Positions 46,649 to 60,665 of a DNA stretch of 64,000 bases are shown in pieces (the first letter of the stretch is position 1; the number at the start of each line of letters is the position of its first letter). The DNA lies in the NCBI GenBank assembly GCA_028622995.1, contig JAJQJQ010000003.1, positions 682,001-746,000 of the forward strand. Direction: 5' to 3'. Both the position numbers and the translations under genes were made by a program. Source of the DNA: Panagrolaimus kolymaensis (Eukaryota > Nematoda > Chromadorea > Rhabditida > Panagrolaimidae). The notes under the pieces were generated by a model. The model was not told where the DNA came from, searched no databases, and worked only from the letters and a program-made list of their open reading frames with translations.

Positions 46649-47779
46649 ATGGCCCATTTATGGATAGCAATTCTGTTTTTATCGATGAAAAATATACAGA
46701 GACATAGCGGTGAATGTGTGCTTCTAAATGAAAGTTTAGCAGAAAATGAAAAAGATTCTTCGCCAGAAGATGTTATGGATATTTCAAGTGGTATTATTAT
46801 CACATTTATGTACCTCCTCGTTATTTTAACATTTCCATTATCTTTATTTTGTTGTTTCAAAGTAACCAATTTATTATTTCAAAGCTATCAACGTCGAATG
46901 TTTTTAGGTTATTAAAGAATATGAGCGTGGAATCATTTTTCGATTAGGTCGATTAAAAAATCTAGTTCCAAACGGACCAGGGCTTTGCTTTTTGCTACCT
47001 CGCATTGATAAGCTTTGTAAAGTGGATATGAGAACTTGTGTCTTTGATATCCCGCCCCAAAAGGTAGCTAAATAGCGGTTGAGTTTAAATTTAAATTTTC
47101 AAATTTATTTTTTAGGTTTTAAGCAACGATTCGGTTTCATTTTCCATTGATGCAATCGTTTATTTCCATGTATTTAATCCAATCGCTTCAGTTTTAAATA
47201 TTTCGAATGTTTTACATTCCATTGAATTAGTTGCTCAAACAATGTTAAAAAATGTCATAAGCACTCTGAATTTTGAAGAAGTTTTAGCAAACCGAGAAAA
47301 TGTTGCTGAATTATTAAAGGTTTAATTAAAACATTAACAAAAAACGAAGGTTTAAAGTTTTTTAGACCCATTTTGAAAAATTAGTCATAAATTGGGGAGT
47401 TATAATTGAGAGAATTGAAATTCGTGATATTCGATTGCCAGATTCTTTACAACGAGCAATGACAACAAAAGTAAATTTATTTATTTTTTTGTTACTTTAA
47501 AGCCAAAAATTTATTTTTGAAGGCCGAAGCAATTCGAGAAGCCCAAACAAAGCTGATATTAGCTGATAGTGAAGAATCAGCGGTGAAAACTTTAAAGAAA
47601 GCAGCCAAAATTATTGAAGATACTCCAACAATATTGCAACTACGATATTTGCAAACATTAGATAATATTGGGTAAATTTGAAGTGAAAATTGTTGTGAAA
47701 TAATATTTATGGCTTTAGAATTAAAAATAACTCTGCTATTGTTTTACCAATGGATTTTATGAACGCCGTAAAGAAATAA
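46649..47779 (+). CDS. Stomatin-family (SPFH/band 7) membrane protein
   Basis: Six exons (46649-46861, 46908-47063, 47116-47319, 47366-47470, 47523-47671, 47719-47779) encode 295 residues. An acidic N-terminus is followed by a re-entrant hydrophobic hairpin ([24 protein letters not shown]) containing the conserved Pro and candidate palmitoylated Cys. The band-7 domain follows: [69 protein letters not shown] and QLRYLQTL. Relatives (UNC-1, MEC-2, STO) bind cholesterol and regulate channels in neurons. The [11 protein letters not shown] helix is shortened in conserved residues, so this is a divergent member. The first in-frame ATG (46649) gives a hydrophobic lead; 46685 ([11 protein letters not shown]) is a plausible alternative start. 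Confidence 0.9.
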
Positions 47780-48002
47780 ATTTTTTCCGGCCTGCAAGAT
47801 CAAAATGGTTTTAATAAAACTAAATTTCCTGTAATATATTTCCAATTCATTTTTTTCATAAACATTTATTTTAGTTTAAAAAAACAAGAGAGATCAATTG
47901 GCACCTTTTTTGATTTAAATAAAAATTACAAATATACAAAATGAAACCGTATTTTAAGGCAAGGAAAAAATTATATCTTTTTACAGAAAATATTAAATAT
48001 TA

Positions 48003-51000
48003 TTAACAATGTGATTCCCTTCGAGGGAGATGATTATTTGTGTCGACACGTAAACTATTATTATAACTAGAATTATTATAACTTGATCCACCATTTTTAT
48101 TATTTGTACATGTTGTAATTGGTGGTGCTTCAGAATTTGGTGTTCCTCCACCATTATTTTCTGTTGCATAATTATTGTTATTTAGAATAGTGGAAATGCT
48201 TAAATTTCTTGGAGAATGCGACCTTCGACGATTATTAGCGAGACAAGGTTCCTGGAAGTTATATATTTTTTTGTTTCCTTGTTGTTGCTTTTTTTAATTA
48301 CCAGTTTCTTTTGTTCTTTTGGTGATGATTCTTTTTTGGTTATCACACTTCTAAGTCTAGTAAAAACATTGAAAGTAAGAGACATGGACCTAAAAAAAGA
48401 AAAAAATTAAGAAATTACTTTTTTTTCTTGTTTTTTAATTACCGCTTTAATTCTTTTGGTGGTTGTGGAGAATGCCTTTCATTATTGCTAGTTGATTCGG
48501 GTTCTCGAAATGATGCATTATTCGAATGTGGATAGGTTGTTGTTGCACGATATGTGCCACTATTATTCCCTGGAGCATAAACTTTTTGAAATCTTGTTCG
48601 AAGGGCATTACGTTTACAACCAAATGATAAAAATAGAGCTGTTCGAAATTTGCTATTAAGGAAACAATAAGTTATTGGATTTGTACATGATGATAAATAT
48701 GTTAATACTGTTATAAAAGTATTCAATTCGGAATTCCATACATTAAAAGTCTAAAAAATATTGCTCAAATTTAATCGACTAAGAATGAAAAAGTTCCAAT
48801 TAGAAAATCCAAAATTTTAAAGAACGCTGATATCCAAGAAATGCTTGAATTTTTTCTTGGAAAAAATTTGTCATTCACACATTTCTTAGAATCACAAACA
48901 CGAAAGCAAATAATATTTGCCGTTCCTTCTTATTTTTAAAAAACTTCCTTCTTGCGTCCTTGCTTTTAGCTTTTGAAAGTAACAACAAACAACATTGACC
49001 TTTATGGGTTACAAACTAAACCATGCTCTGTGTGTTTTAAGTGCAGCTTTTTTTCTTCGAACTTATAAAAATTATAATTTATAAAAGCTTGTTTTTTTTT
49101 AGAAACTCTTTATTGTTATTAAACTTACTCCAAAATGATCTTGAGCATTTAATAATAACCACCAAATATAACTTGGCGTCCAACAACAGAAAAATATTAT
49201 AACAATAACTATCAACATTCGAATGAGTCGTTGTTTAACAATAGCTGTTCGACTGCTATGTGTGGAACGAAGACTTTGTTCAATTAATTCTGAACCCTTC
49301 CTTGAAGATATATCTCCACAATTACTATTTTCTTCAGCTCGAAATGAAATTAATGGAGTTCTAAAATAAAATAAAAATCTGTTAATATTTTTTGTTTTTA
49401 CTAACTTTTGAACTTACTTCATTTTTTTACTTTTTCCTGTTACGAGGCTGCTACTTCTCAGTTTTCCAGGTCGAGCACTATCCAAACGATCCATGGAATT
49501 TTCAGCTACTTCAATGGCAGCAATATCCATTTTTAATCCTGATCGTAATGATTTTATTACAGAACCATATAATACTGTCATAAGAACTAAAGGGATAACC
49601 AGCAACACGACTGTCATATAAATCTAAAAGCGCAAATTATTTGTCGTTTGTTTAAAAAAAATTAATTAGACTTACTTGATAACCAAAATGTACAATAGGT
49701 TTATATTTTGGGGCGCAATTAAGCCCCGTTCGATTATACGTTCTTAATTCATACATAAATAACATAAAAAAATTTGCTATAATTGATATCAACCATACAA
49801 AACCAATAACACAAAATGCGTGGGATCGAGTATGCCATACTCGAGAATGAAGGGGTTTACAAATAGCATAATAACGTTCAAGGGCGATTGCAGCAAGTGT
49901 ATAAGCACTCGCCGTGACGACAACAGCTAAAAGAATTGCATTCTTTTTATTTTGTTAATAAAAAACAAAAGAGCAAAAAATGAAGAAAAAAATTCTTACG
50001 TTGAAGATAAGCTAAAAGTTTGCATAATAAATCACCAAAAACCCAACAATATACTAATGATGAAACTAATGTTGGCGGCATACACACTACACTTAATAAG
50101 AGATCACTTAAAGCCAAATTGAGAAGATATAAATTTGTTATGGATCTCATTGATTTTTGCTAAAATTAGTAAAGCTTTAATTATGATTTTTTTTTAATTT
50201 ATTTGATTTTGAGTATTTTGAGTATTTTGAATATTTATTTATTATGTTCTTAATTTTAAGTTTTGAACTTTTGCCCATTAGAAAAAAAGTTTGTATCATG
50301 ATGTGCCAGCCAATTTTTTTTATATTTACATCTCTGTTTTTTCTGATTATTCTTTAATTTTAATAATGCTTTTACGCATACTTTTTACTTCATTTCTTTC
50401 CGCAATCTTCTTGTGAATTAATTGCGATGCAAAAAAATAAAAATAAAGCATTCTAAAAACGTTTTTAAAAGTGCGTTACTCTTTCTTTTTTTCTCTTGCA
50501 ATTTATCAAGATTGTTTTTTCTTTAAAAAACATTAAGCTATCAAAAAAGTGATTTTTAAAAAGAAAAAATGTGAATGTTTTAATCAGGCTTATAAAAATT
50601 GGCCATGAAGTTAATAACAAAACAAAAAATTGTCTTGTTTTTTTTTATGCCATAGCGATAGGTGAATAGACAGACAATGAACAATGTCATAGCAAAATAT
50701 GTCTATAAAAATGCCAACATTTTTTATGCTTGAATGCTTTTAAATTTAAACTACTGTGAATAAAAAAATATGTGACAACGTCACAATGGTTCGGTCAAAA
50801 ACAAAACAAGAAAAGAAGACTGCGAGATTAGTCACACACACCGCCTTTTTCCTTAAATAAATTTATTTGGAGTTTCTACGATCTGTTATTATGTTAAACT
50901 TTTTTTTATAAGGAAGTTGTGACCCAAATTAAAGATTAATCAGAAATGCCTTGTAAAAAAAACTTTGAGTTTCAATATCCCAGAATGAAAATAGTATCTC

Positions 51001-51178
51001 GAAAGAAATAATTTTGGCAGTGTCGAATGGAAAATAAATAAAAAATTTAACAAACCTGTAAAATTACAACTACGACAACAGAATTTCCAATTACCGAAAG
51101 GCAAAATATAATACAAAATGCAAAAATCATAACATAATTTTCTACGGTTGGATGAAATACACAATCTTCAGTAAACAT
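48003..51178 (-). CDS. Class A GPCR, cholecystokinin-receptor-like
   Basis: Eight exons (51056-51178, 50000-50159, 49676-49926, 49418-49623, 49129-49360, 48443-48750, 48302-48389, 48003-48251) encode 538 residues. It is a rhodopsin-type peptide receptor. TM1 has GNSVVVVVIL; TM2 NLYLLNLALSDLLLS; TM3 ends ALERYYAICKPLHSRVWHTRSHA, which closely matches cholecystokinin/gastrin receptors (ERY in place of DRY); TM6 FFCCWTPSYIWW; TM7 SSCTNPITYCFLNSKFR. Cys before TM3 and in extracellular loop 2 (GLNCAP) can pair. The third intracellular loop is about 90 residues, and the long C-terminal tail is Asn/Ser-rich with a palmitoylation-type Cys (FGCKRN). Closest C. elegans relatives would be ckr-1/ckr-2, which bind NLP-12-type sulfakinin-like peptides; which one is not resolved. 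Introns are unusually long for this region (about 370 bp and 900 bp). Confidence 0.9.
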
Positions 51179-54100
51179 TTTTCTTTCTTAAATTTTAATA
51201 ATTTTTTCAACGGCAAAATAAATATTGGCAAGTTTTGAAATTTTCTTTTTCTTCACAAAAACAACCAAATACTTGGAAGTTAAGTTTAAAATTGTTTTAG
51301 CGTTCATACATACTTATTTGAAACAAAACAAAAAATGGGAGAAAAAAAAAAGAAATATTTGAATGCTAAAAAACAATAATTTTAAAACTTTAAAATACCA
51401 TAAAAATGACTTTGTTAAACCAATAAAAAAAAGGAGTAAAAATGTGTTCGCGATTATTGTTTAAAAAAATTACAAAATATTGGGTTCTATCAAGTTAAAA
51501 GTATCCCAAGACTACCATTCAAACATAAAAGTCAAAAGAAAATTTCTTGCAAGATAATAAAAAGTCTAAACTAGATTTTTTTTTCTACAATAATAGAAAA
51601 AAGAAAGAAGAACCTAAAAATGCTGCCGAAAAGACAAAAAGAGCATGATGTGAGAGGCCCTCGGGAAAAAAGAAGGTTGAAAAAAAGGATGTTCATAAAA
51701 TTTTTCAGAAGTTTTTGCAAGTTAAAAAAAATATAACAAATTTTTCATCGACGCTTCAGAAGTTTGTTCCAATAAATTTTCGTCGCTTTTTTTGTTGTTA
51801 GAAACAATAGTTTTTTTTATTTTAGGCTCCAAGCAAAATAAGAAACAACAACGACGAAGCATACATGTCATTGAAATCTGTTGGGAGCTTTGGGGAGAAG
51901 CAAGTAGTAGCTCATGAAGAAAAGCCAAAAAGATTTCGAAGAAGAAAAAATTAAAAAATTTAAGAAGAAAAAAGTTGTTAATGGTAGGAAGAAAGAAATC
52001 TAAATAAAAAAATAAATAGGCAATAAACAAAAATAAAAATAAAAGCAATCTTTAAAATAATGACTGATTAATTAAGAAATATTACAAATTATTAGTGTCT
52101 CAAAAATACTTTAAAAATCATGTTTTTAAAAAAATCTTTTTCTTAGTTGCAAAATGGCGGATAAATGAATTAGAAAGGTATGCTTTTAGTTTGCAAGGCG
52201 CGTGTGTCTTAACTAACTCCTTTATGCCTTAGATATTGGACTTTAACTTGATAGAAAAGAGAAAAAAATGTGGTGAAGGAACGACGAAGCATTAATTGAT
52301 GATGAAAAATGAATGAAAAAAATATATAATATAAATTAGAGAAAACAAAATTAGAGTTAAAAAATGTGCTTTAATTTTTCTCCTTCATCTCCTCCCGGTG
52401 GTGTAAAAATAAGCAGTTGGTGGTTGTGTTCCGCCTATTTTTTTCTTTCCCCAATTTTTAAGATTGAAGCCAATAATGATGACGACAAGTAGCCTATCAG
52501 TGATATTTGGCATAAGTTCTGGCTGACTTTCGATAATCAAGACAACAAAAAAAAGATTATTATTAGTCCCAAAAGCACGACAAGGAAGCAAAAATAACAC
52601 ATTTTTGTTCACTTTTGCATTTTTTTTTCGTTAAACTTTTTTTTATTGTTTCTTTCTTTATTTGAAGAAAAAAAATTTGAGGGTTAAAAAGGCGTTGACA
52701 CAAACACAATTTTAACGACAACAAAAAACTTTTTCTCATCTATTTTCTTTTTTTTGTTTTACTTTTTTAGAAATGGAATTTGCCGGCGCAATTTTCAATC
52801 GAAAAAAGTGCCTTATAAAAATAAAACAATGAACGATGCATTTGGGGTTAAATGCTTTTGCTTCTTTCTTCCGTTGAGTGATAAAAAAATTTATTTTTTT
52901 ATTTTTGATGAAGAATCAAATGTGACTCTTCTGAGCTTCCGATGTGCCATTAATAGGAAAAGAAATTTTAGGTTCCTTTTTTTTAAAAACGTGTAAAAAA
53001 TTCGATTGGAAAAAAGAGAGGAGTCTTCTTTTTTTCATTTCCATCAGTCTCGTCTGGGGTAAAGGCACAAATAAGTTAGCCGACAATCAAAAAATAAAAT
53101 AAAAGCATGAGTTGGAAAAACATGACGAAGATGAAGAAAAAAATGTGAAACAAAAAAAGATGGAAATAAACATGGAAAAGAAAGGAGGCAGAGTTCTGTG
53201 TGACAATTTATTTAAATAAATGTTTTTTAGCTATGTTCTTTTCTTCAATAAATTATTAAATTAAATTAAGGAATTAATAAGAAAAAAAAGAAACCATAAC
53301 AATGTTAAAAAAATATGTTTCAAGCCTATTAGAATGAGAGAAAAAAACGAGAGTTATGAAATGAGGCATTTAGTAATAAAAAGATTGGGGCTAATATGGA
53401 ATTCCAATGGCGTCAAATAGTAGACAACTGTCAGTTAAAAAATTGATTAAAAATTATAATAAATTTTTTGAGATTCTCGCGTGACAGAAAAATTTTAGGT
53501 AAGTAAAAGCTCAAATATTGGAGAAATATTTATTCAAATTTTTTAAAATTTATCCTAACTTTTAATTTCATCTTTAAAATAACCGGAAATGGTTCCAACT
53601 TTGGATAGCTCGCTACTTCTTGTAATTTGTATTTATAAAAACACCGACGTAAAAAGGGCTAACTAAAAAATGGAAAATGACACATTTTTAAAGGCATTCT
53701 CATTCGCTTTGACTCAAACATGTCGATCAACTTCAAACTCAATTCTGAAAAGAAACAACTAACTACTTTTATTTTATTTTTTAATATATCTTTTTGTTTT
53801 GTTTTTGTCGCCGTCTTCAATGTCCTTTAAAAATTCATGTTCAATTTTTTTTTGAAATAAAATAGTAAAAAAGTAAAAAGTAGCAACATAAAAAAGTTTT
53901 AAAATGAGAATTAAAAAAAACTTCAGGGAAAAAAGAGAATAACATCAAAGTAAAAAAATATATGCGAAGAAAATGAACACATCGACGTCAGCATTTTTTG
54001 TTTGGTTGGTGGATCTCACTTTGATGCAAGCCATTCCTTTTTCCATATTAAAATTTAAAAACAAAACAATGTTGTTGCAACGATGAGAATTTTAAGTATC

Positions 54101-57100
54101 CATAAAAGGTGCAGCATTTGCTGTTGAATTTAGTCTTTTTAGAACAGAAAAAAATACATACATTTAAATTTAATTCAATATGGAAAAGCATTATTTGGAA
54201 ATTCATAAAAAATATTAAAAAAGAGGGGGCTTCAGAATCTTTCCTTTTAAAAATGAGTAATAAGTTTAAGAAAAAAATGAATATGAAAATAACACGTTTT
54301 TTTATATAAATTAAATAAAGAAAATTTCTACCAGTTTTTATTATTAACCAAAAGTTTGTTTTTATCTATTTTTTCTCATTTTTCATGAATAAGAGTCAAA
54401 TAGCAATGGCATTCATTCCCTCCCTCCTCATCTTTTTTACATTTATTTTTTTTTTAAATGAAACACGAAAAATGAGGGTGTTAATTTTTTAACAGATGAA
54501 GCAAGAAGTATGGATGACAAACAAAAAATAAAAGTATAAATAAAAAAACAAATTAACATTTCGATTGAAACTTTTCTCTTTTCTTTTTAAATTGGATAAA
54601 AGAAAAAAATGAGGAAAACAAACGTGACATTAAAATTATTTTAACAAAAATAAATAACAGAATCTTTTATTGAAAAAAAGACAAGCAACCACGCAAACCA
54701 AAAAGAAAAAAAATTTGTTTTAAGTTATTCTGTTTTTTCGTTTTTGAAACCTTTTTTATGATTGCTTTCAAAAGTTTCATGCCTTCAAAAAAAACTTCTA
54801 AAAACATTTAAGGAAATAGAAATAAAGTCATTGACGCATGTCATTTGATTGAATTCGTCAAGAAGCAAGTATATATGTGTAAGATGAAGCCAGGACTTCA
54901 CTAGCACGTGGAAGGAGACATAAAAAAATCAAACTAAAACATTCTTAAGTATAAGTAAGTAACTTGAACTTCTTTTTAGTGTTCCGTTTTTTTATGTACT
55001 CATCTTCAAAAAAAAACTATCCGCGCGTTTGACATTATTTCATTTTTGCCATCTCTTTGCTTAACTTTTCAATTTTTTTGTTCTTCGATTTCTGTTTCTT
55101 TATTATTATTTTTTTTTGAAAGAAAATGAATATCCAAAAAAAATAAATTCATTCTTCTTTTTAACTCCAAAAATGTTGATTGACAATATAATCCCGCGAG
55201 AGTAACTTTCTAACTTTCTTTTATTTTTTTTTTTTTTTAAGTTTGCCAAAGAACTAGACTTTTTTTTTCTCTCCTTTTGACTTTCATCATCCACCAACAA
55301 TACCAAAAACAAAAAAGTTACAAAGATTACAAACATAAAAAAGAGTAAGAAAATAAAACAAAAAAGTCAATTTAAAAAATTGACTTTCACCATAAACATA
55401 TAAGAAGCAAAGAGTTTGGTACGAGAGAGCTAATAAAAAAGTTTAGTTTCAAAAACTTTTTTAAGAAGAATACAAATAAATATATGGCATAATATTGAAA
55501 AACATGGAGCTCAGACTAAAATCAAATATAAAGGCTTTATCTAAAAATCAGACTGTTTTTTTTTCTTCTTTGACGAAATTTTAGAAATAAAAATGTCAAC
55601 AAAAAAATACATATTATTTGCACAGAAAAAATATATTTACATTTGTAAATATAAGGTTATGCTTCTGTTTATGTTTACAAAAATTCCTATGCTTCATTTT
55701 AATCAAATCAACCTATTGAAAAGGTGCATAAAAAATAAACAAGAACGTCATAAACAAGCTTGTAGCATTAGGTTTGAGAACGTGGATTTTTTTAATTCTA
55801 AACTTCGAAATCACAAAAAAAATTGCCAAATCTATCTGGTCAGAGAAATTTAAAGCCAACACGCAACGCAATTTTTCTTTTGCTGTTTACAAATTAATCT
55901 TTGACGGGAGTCATTTTAGTGAGAAAATTAAAGAATAAAAATAAATTTACTTAAATCTTTTTTTCATCATATTTTTGAGCTTTTTAAGATTTTACTTGCT
56001 AAAACTTTAAAGACATTATAGCTAGCAAGAACATTAAGCGTGTGGTGGTTCAATAAACCCACCTGCTGATTCTTAAATTAAAAAATTTATAGAATTAAAT
56101 AAACCTTAACAAATTTAAAAAAAATAAATGCCAAACCAATTATTTTAAAAGGTACAAATAACAAAAAAGTAAAGAAAAAAGGCAGACTTGATTGATGTGG
56201 CGTAAAAACTGCGATAAGGGAAGTAAACCTATTTTTTAATAATAATAAAAATTCAGACGGTTTATCAAATTTACTCTAACACAAATATTTTTTGATCAAA
56301 TGCCACGCGATAGTGGTTTTGGAGCCATTATATGTAAACATATTTTCCAAAATATTATAATAAAATTATTTATTCTGTCTAATCGGTTTAAAACTTGGTT
56401 GCCAAATGACTAAATATTCAAAAGTTAACATACTAAAAACAATAGTTTCGTAGATTTAGACAAAAACAAATGACAGATTAACGTATGATTTTTGAACACA
56501 GACCCATATATGTATTTAGTTTCATTTTAGTTATGAGAATTCTTTCATACCTAAGCTTCGATAACTTCCAAACAAAAAATCACAACACGCCTTTTTTAAC
56601 TTCAATAATGAAAATTTATTTTTCAAAAACAAATAACTTTTTTTTGCGTTCTTTAACCAAAAAATTTGAGAATTCACACTTTTTTAAAGCTTCTAAATTT
56701 CGCTAAAGTTAATTTAGCATTGTTATTTTTCTTTTTTCTTTTACATTAGGAAGGAAGTTTTGACAAAATTCTATACCTTCTTCTTCTTTTCTTATTTTCT
56801 CACTTCTTTTTTTAACTATTTTCTTTTCTTTATTCTCTCTTTTTCTGAAGCAACTTGACGCTTCGTTAAACAAATATATATAAATGCTTTTACAAATAAG
56901 CAAGAATGCTACCAGTTGAATTTATAACAAACAAACAAAACAAAGTTTCAACTTTGAAAACACATTTTTTTCTTACTTCAAAAAAAAGTGGGGAAAAATG
57001 TGGGAAGGAAGGAAAATGAAGCATGTAGTCTCCGGTAAATTAAAAAATCGTGAATAAATTAATTTGCGTTCCAAAAATACTCCATTTTTATAAAAAAAAT

Positions 57101-57450
57101 AGTTTAATTGCAACTTGGTTGTTCCATAAATTTTTTAATTGTTCATTCAAATTTTTCTTTTGTGTTTTTTAAATATTTCACAAAAAAATTTGTTATTTAA
57201 GCGATTCTTTATTTACGGTATTAAGCTTTTGAAGATCATCAACAACAAAAAAACTAAATTTCAAAGAAGCAACATAAAAAAGGCAATAAAAAAGATAAGA
57301 TGGAATTCGGCCTTAACAACAAACAAAAAAAACAGAAGCATTGTTTCACCAACAACAACCATTTTGAAATTTCCTTGGATACTGCATTTCCAAAATTTTG
57401 TACAGGAAAAAACTTTCATTTATTTGCTTGTAAAAAAAGTTGAAAAAAAT
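51179..57450. other. 6.3-kb gene desert
   Basis: This AT-rich region is dominated by A- and T-runs of 6-12 bases. No open frame carries a recognisable domain; those at 55593-55853, 57139-57519 and others are Lys/Phe-rich products of the base composition. No tRNA box pair, inverted repeat or tandem array large enough to report was seen. The left part is the 5' region of the minus-strand GPCR gene and may contain its neuronal enhancers, by inference. Confidence 0.45.
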
Positions 57451-58037
57451 ATGCGCTATCTTTTTTTAACTTTGTTGCTTAAAATTTCCATATTCAGTAT
57501 TGAAAGTAAGTTTTCCTAATCTAATTCTAACGGACAGAAGAATATTTTTTTAAGGTTTGAGATGCCACTATTGTTCGGGATTTGATTATTTGCCAGCAAA
57601 TGTTCAAATTCAACTAAATGCTTTGAATATTTCAATTGGTGAAATTGATACTTTCAATCTCACGGGAAATTGCAAATCCAACGATGATAACTGTTCAAAT
57701 GGAAGCTGGTGCGCGAAGAAAACGAGTAAGGCTATGTTGTGGCATCACCAATAACTTTTAAAACTATTTTTTAGACGAATACAAAATTAATTATAATGGC
57801 GCGAAGTATACTTATCACACCGTTCTTAAATCTTGTGTTAATACTCGAAATGACACTGGCACAGAACCCGAAAATGGAAAATGTTACAACGACACCCGAG
57901 CTGCAACTGATTTTGAAGTTGGACTAACCAAAACTACAAATTGGTGTTATTGTAATAATAAAGATTTTTGTAATTCAGCAATAACAAATTTTATCAACTT
58001 TGGGGTTTTACTTTTAACAATTTTTATGATTCAATAA
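57451..58037 (+). CDS. Ly6/uPAR-like secreted or GPI-anchored protein
   Basis: Three exons (57451-57505, 57555-57725, 57775-58037) encode 162 residues. A signal peptide (MRYLFLTLLLKISIFSIES) is followed by LRCHYCSGF, the LxCxxC opening of the Ly6/three-finger fold. Further cysteines follow at GNCKSNDDNCSNGSWCAKK, LKSCVN, GKCYND and the closing WCYCNNKDFCNS, which matches the CC..D.CN end motif. The C-terminus (INFGVLLLTIFMIQ) is hydrophobic with no basic tail, as in GPI-anchor signals. Several N-x-S/T sites are present. Nematode relatives (ODR-2/HOT type) act at neuronal and epidermal surfaces. TAA overlaps AATAAA at 58032-58039. It converges on the first CD36-type gene. Confidence 0.82.
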
Positions 58038-58196
58038 AAATGTTTTTGTATTTGCTATTTTCTGAAATAAAATTATTTTTCAAATTTTTATTTTTTATAA
58101 TTCAAAGTTCATGCAAAATAACATACAAAATCCCGTAGAATAATATTAATTTACATACAATAAGCGCCAAAATATCAAAAAGGTAAAAAGTTAAAA

Positions 58197-60103
58197 TTAA
58201 ATAGGGTTGTATTCGGTTGTTTGAAGTACAACTGGCGCTGGAATAACCGGGGGTTGAGGAGAAACCAAGATAGGTTGAGGAGCAGGGATGATAAGAAGAT
58301 TCGATTGAGGATGGGGTGTTTCTTCGATATATTCTTCGTCATCATCGGGATTGAGAAGGGGTTCATCAACTTTGCGATAATATTTTTTAATGAGCAAAGT
58401 TACACCTGTGATAAGAATAAGGAAGGTTCCAAGGGAGAGAGCAAGAATTCCAACAACTGTGCTAATTTTAGTAAAGAATGAAACTTGTGTAAGTAATTGC
58501 CGAGTTTCATCATCAAAAATTGCTGTTTCATTTAACCAAATCATTGGAATAACAACGGGGTTAATTTTGGAGAAAAATCTAAATAAAAAAATTGATATTT
58601 GCATTAATAAAGTCACGAAATTCGCTTACGAGATTTTACCAGGAAGAACACCGAGATTAATTTGTGATCGACGCATTGCTTCTGTAACAACTCCAACAAA
58701 AGGATTAATCAAAACATAAGTTTTATCATTATCATTTGGACGAGCCAAACCATCGATGGCATTTCCCAAAGCTGAAGGAGATCCATAAAAATGTGGTTGA
58801 GAAATATAAATTCTTGGATTATTTGGAGCGCAAGAACTGATATCCATGAGACCTTTGGGTGAACAATTTCGAGGTTGAATATCTGTGTCAGCAAAATAAA
58901 TGGGTGATTGAGGATTACAAAATCCAAGGGATCTTTGATATTGAATATCATTCATGGTAACAGCTGGAGAATATTCATATGTATCAACTCCACGAAAAAC
59001 TTGGGCGCCTGTGACTTGCATATCAATGGATCGACAAATTTGTCCAACGAATAAAGTCAAATTTTGAGTTGGAGATAAAAATGGAGGGAATAATTGTCCA
59101 TCGGTGCCATTGATCATTCTTGCATATGGGCCATACCAATATTTACCGGGAAGCATGGTCATGTTATTCCATGCGTAAAGTTTTCCAAGGCTGGTGGCTG
59201 CTTTTAAACCTGTATCAATTTCATATGTTCCATCATCGGTATTGTTTTGCTGCAGAAAAAAAATTTATAAAAGTTATTAAAATGAAGTAAATCTTACTCC
59301 ATAAAAAAGTCCAATTCTTTCTGGAATGCCCATGGTTTTGCAAATAGTCTTGATTAATGTAGTATTACAAATCTTATTAACTAAAGGATCGGTGTATCCT
59401 TCGAATAATAGTTCACCAACGCTGACATTTAAGAAAACAGTTTCATTTGCAATTTTAATAGCTGATTCGATTGCAGCTTTAACAAGGAAATTTCCTTCAG
59501 CATGAGCATCGACAAGTTTCTATAAAAAACAAAATTTAGATTTGAAACTAAAGACAAATGGTAGCAAAGCTTACTTGGAGTAAAATATTTGGAACAGTAA
59601 CTCTTTCTGTTAAGAAACAAGTTAAGCAAGAATCATTAGGCGAGAAAAAGTAAAGATGATCGTTTCGATAAATGACTCGTTCATCTCCGGGCAAAAATGT
59701 GAAATTTTTAGATTGCTTTTCACTAAAAATTTACAAATTTAATATCCTTCTATCTTAAAAGAAACAAAAACATACACAAAGGTGTATGGACCTTTTTCAA
59801 CGACATGAGGTCTTGAGCCATTGAGAACATCTCTTGGATTGGTAACTGAAAAGACCCAAATATGCAACTTCATTTCATATGAAGGAGAAGCCCAGCTTTT
59901 TGTCATAGCATTAAGTGAGCCATTGGGTTCATGACCAAGGAAATTTTCCTAAAAACTTTCTATAACTTTGCTGCTCTATGATCGATGGAACTTACATTTT
60001 GAATCTTTTTAGCAATGTAAGTTGGAAATGCAAGCAATACGATTATTCCAAAAACAATCATTAATGTGCCAATTATTGGCAAAACAATTGGAATAACCCT
60101 CAT
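58197..60103 (-). CDS. CD36/SCARB scavenger-receptor family protein (first of tandem pair)
   Basis: Six exons (59996-60103, 59776-59948, 59575-59722, 59298-59519, 58630-59249, 58197-58578) encode 550 residues. Two membrane spans flank a large glycosylated ectodomain: TM1 in VLPIIGTLMIVFGIIVLLAFP and TM2 near ILALSLGTFLILITGVTLLI. Family motifs include IWVFSVTNPRDVLNGSRPHVVEKGPYTF, PNILLQKLVDAH, GELLFEGYTDPL, IGLFYGQNNTDDGTYEI, GTDGQLFPPFLS, CSPKGLMDISSC and PHFYG. Such receptors bind lipids, lipoproteins or microbial ligands (C. elegans SCAV proteins, insect SNMP/Croquemort). The cytoplasmic C-tail is long, acidic then Pro-rich (DEPLLNPDDDEEYIEE), possibly a sorting signal. Start Met immediately precedes TM1. 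Confidence 0.93.
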
Positions 60104-60665
60104 TTTTCTTTTTGTGCTGTAAACAAATGAATCATCAAAAATTGTGAAATCTGTTTAATTGTTTTTTTCAGTATGTTATTAACGATATTCGCGTTTAAAT
60201 AAACTCAAAAATTCGTGAAACTCTTATTATTCAATAATTCATAGAAATTTTAAAATTTTTACAAAAATAAAAAAATGAAACCCGCAATTTTGAAATTTAG
60301 AAAATTGTCAAAGTTATGCAAAATGGTTGCTCTGATAACAAAAAAGAAATATAAACGCGTAATAAAACTAACATACAACAACCCAAGTATTGCATAAAAC
60401 TTAACAATCTTAAATTTACAAAAAAATAAAAATCACCCGAATTAATGCACAGGAAAAAAAGGCTAACAAGAAATCAAAAAAAAAACGAGAGAAAAATAAC
60501 AATGAGTAATGGATCAAACAATAATTCCTTCTATCATCATGAATGAATAACTGAACTAGAATAAGAGAGATAGAAAAACAACTTTTTTTTAGTTGAAGAG
60601 ATAGATGTAAACAAAAAACATATGCACTTAGTTGCTACTATTAAGTTTCATTTAGCCAATATTAT
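60104..60665. other. Spacer between the tandem CD36-type genes
   Basis: This 0.56-kb AT-rich DNA lies between two same-strand genes. It contains the promoter of the downstream copy and the 3' UTR of the upstream copy. No other element was recognised. Confidence 0.4.
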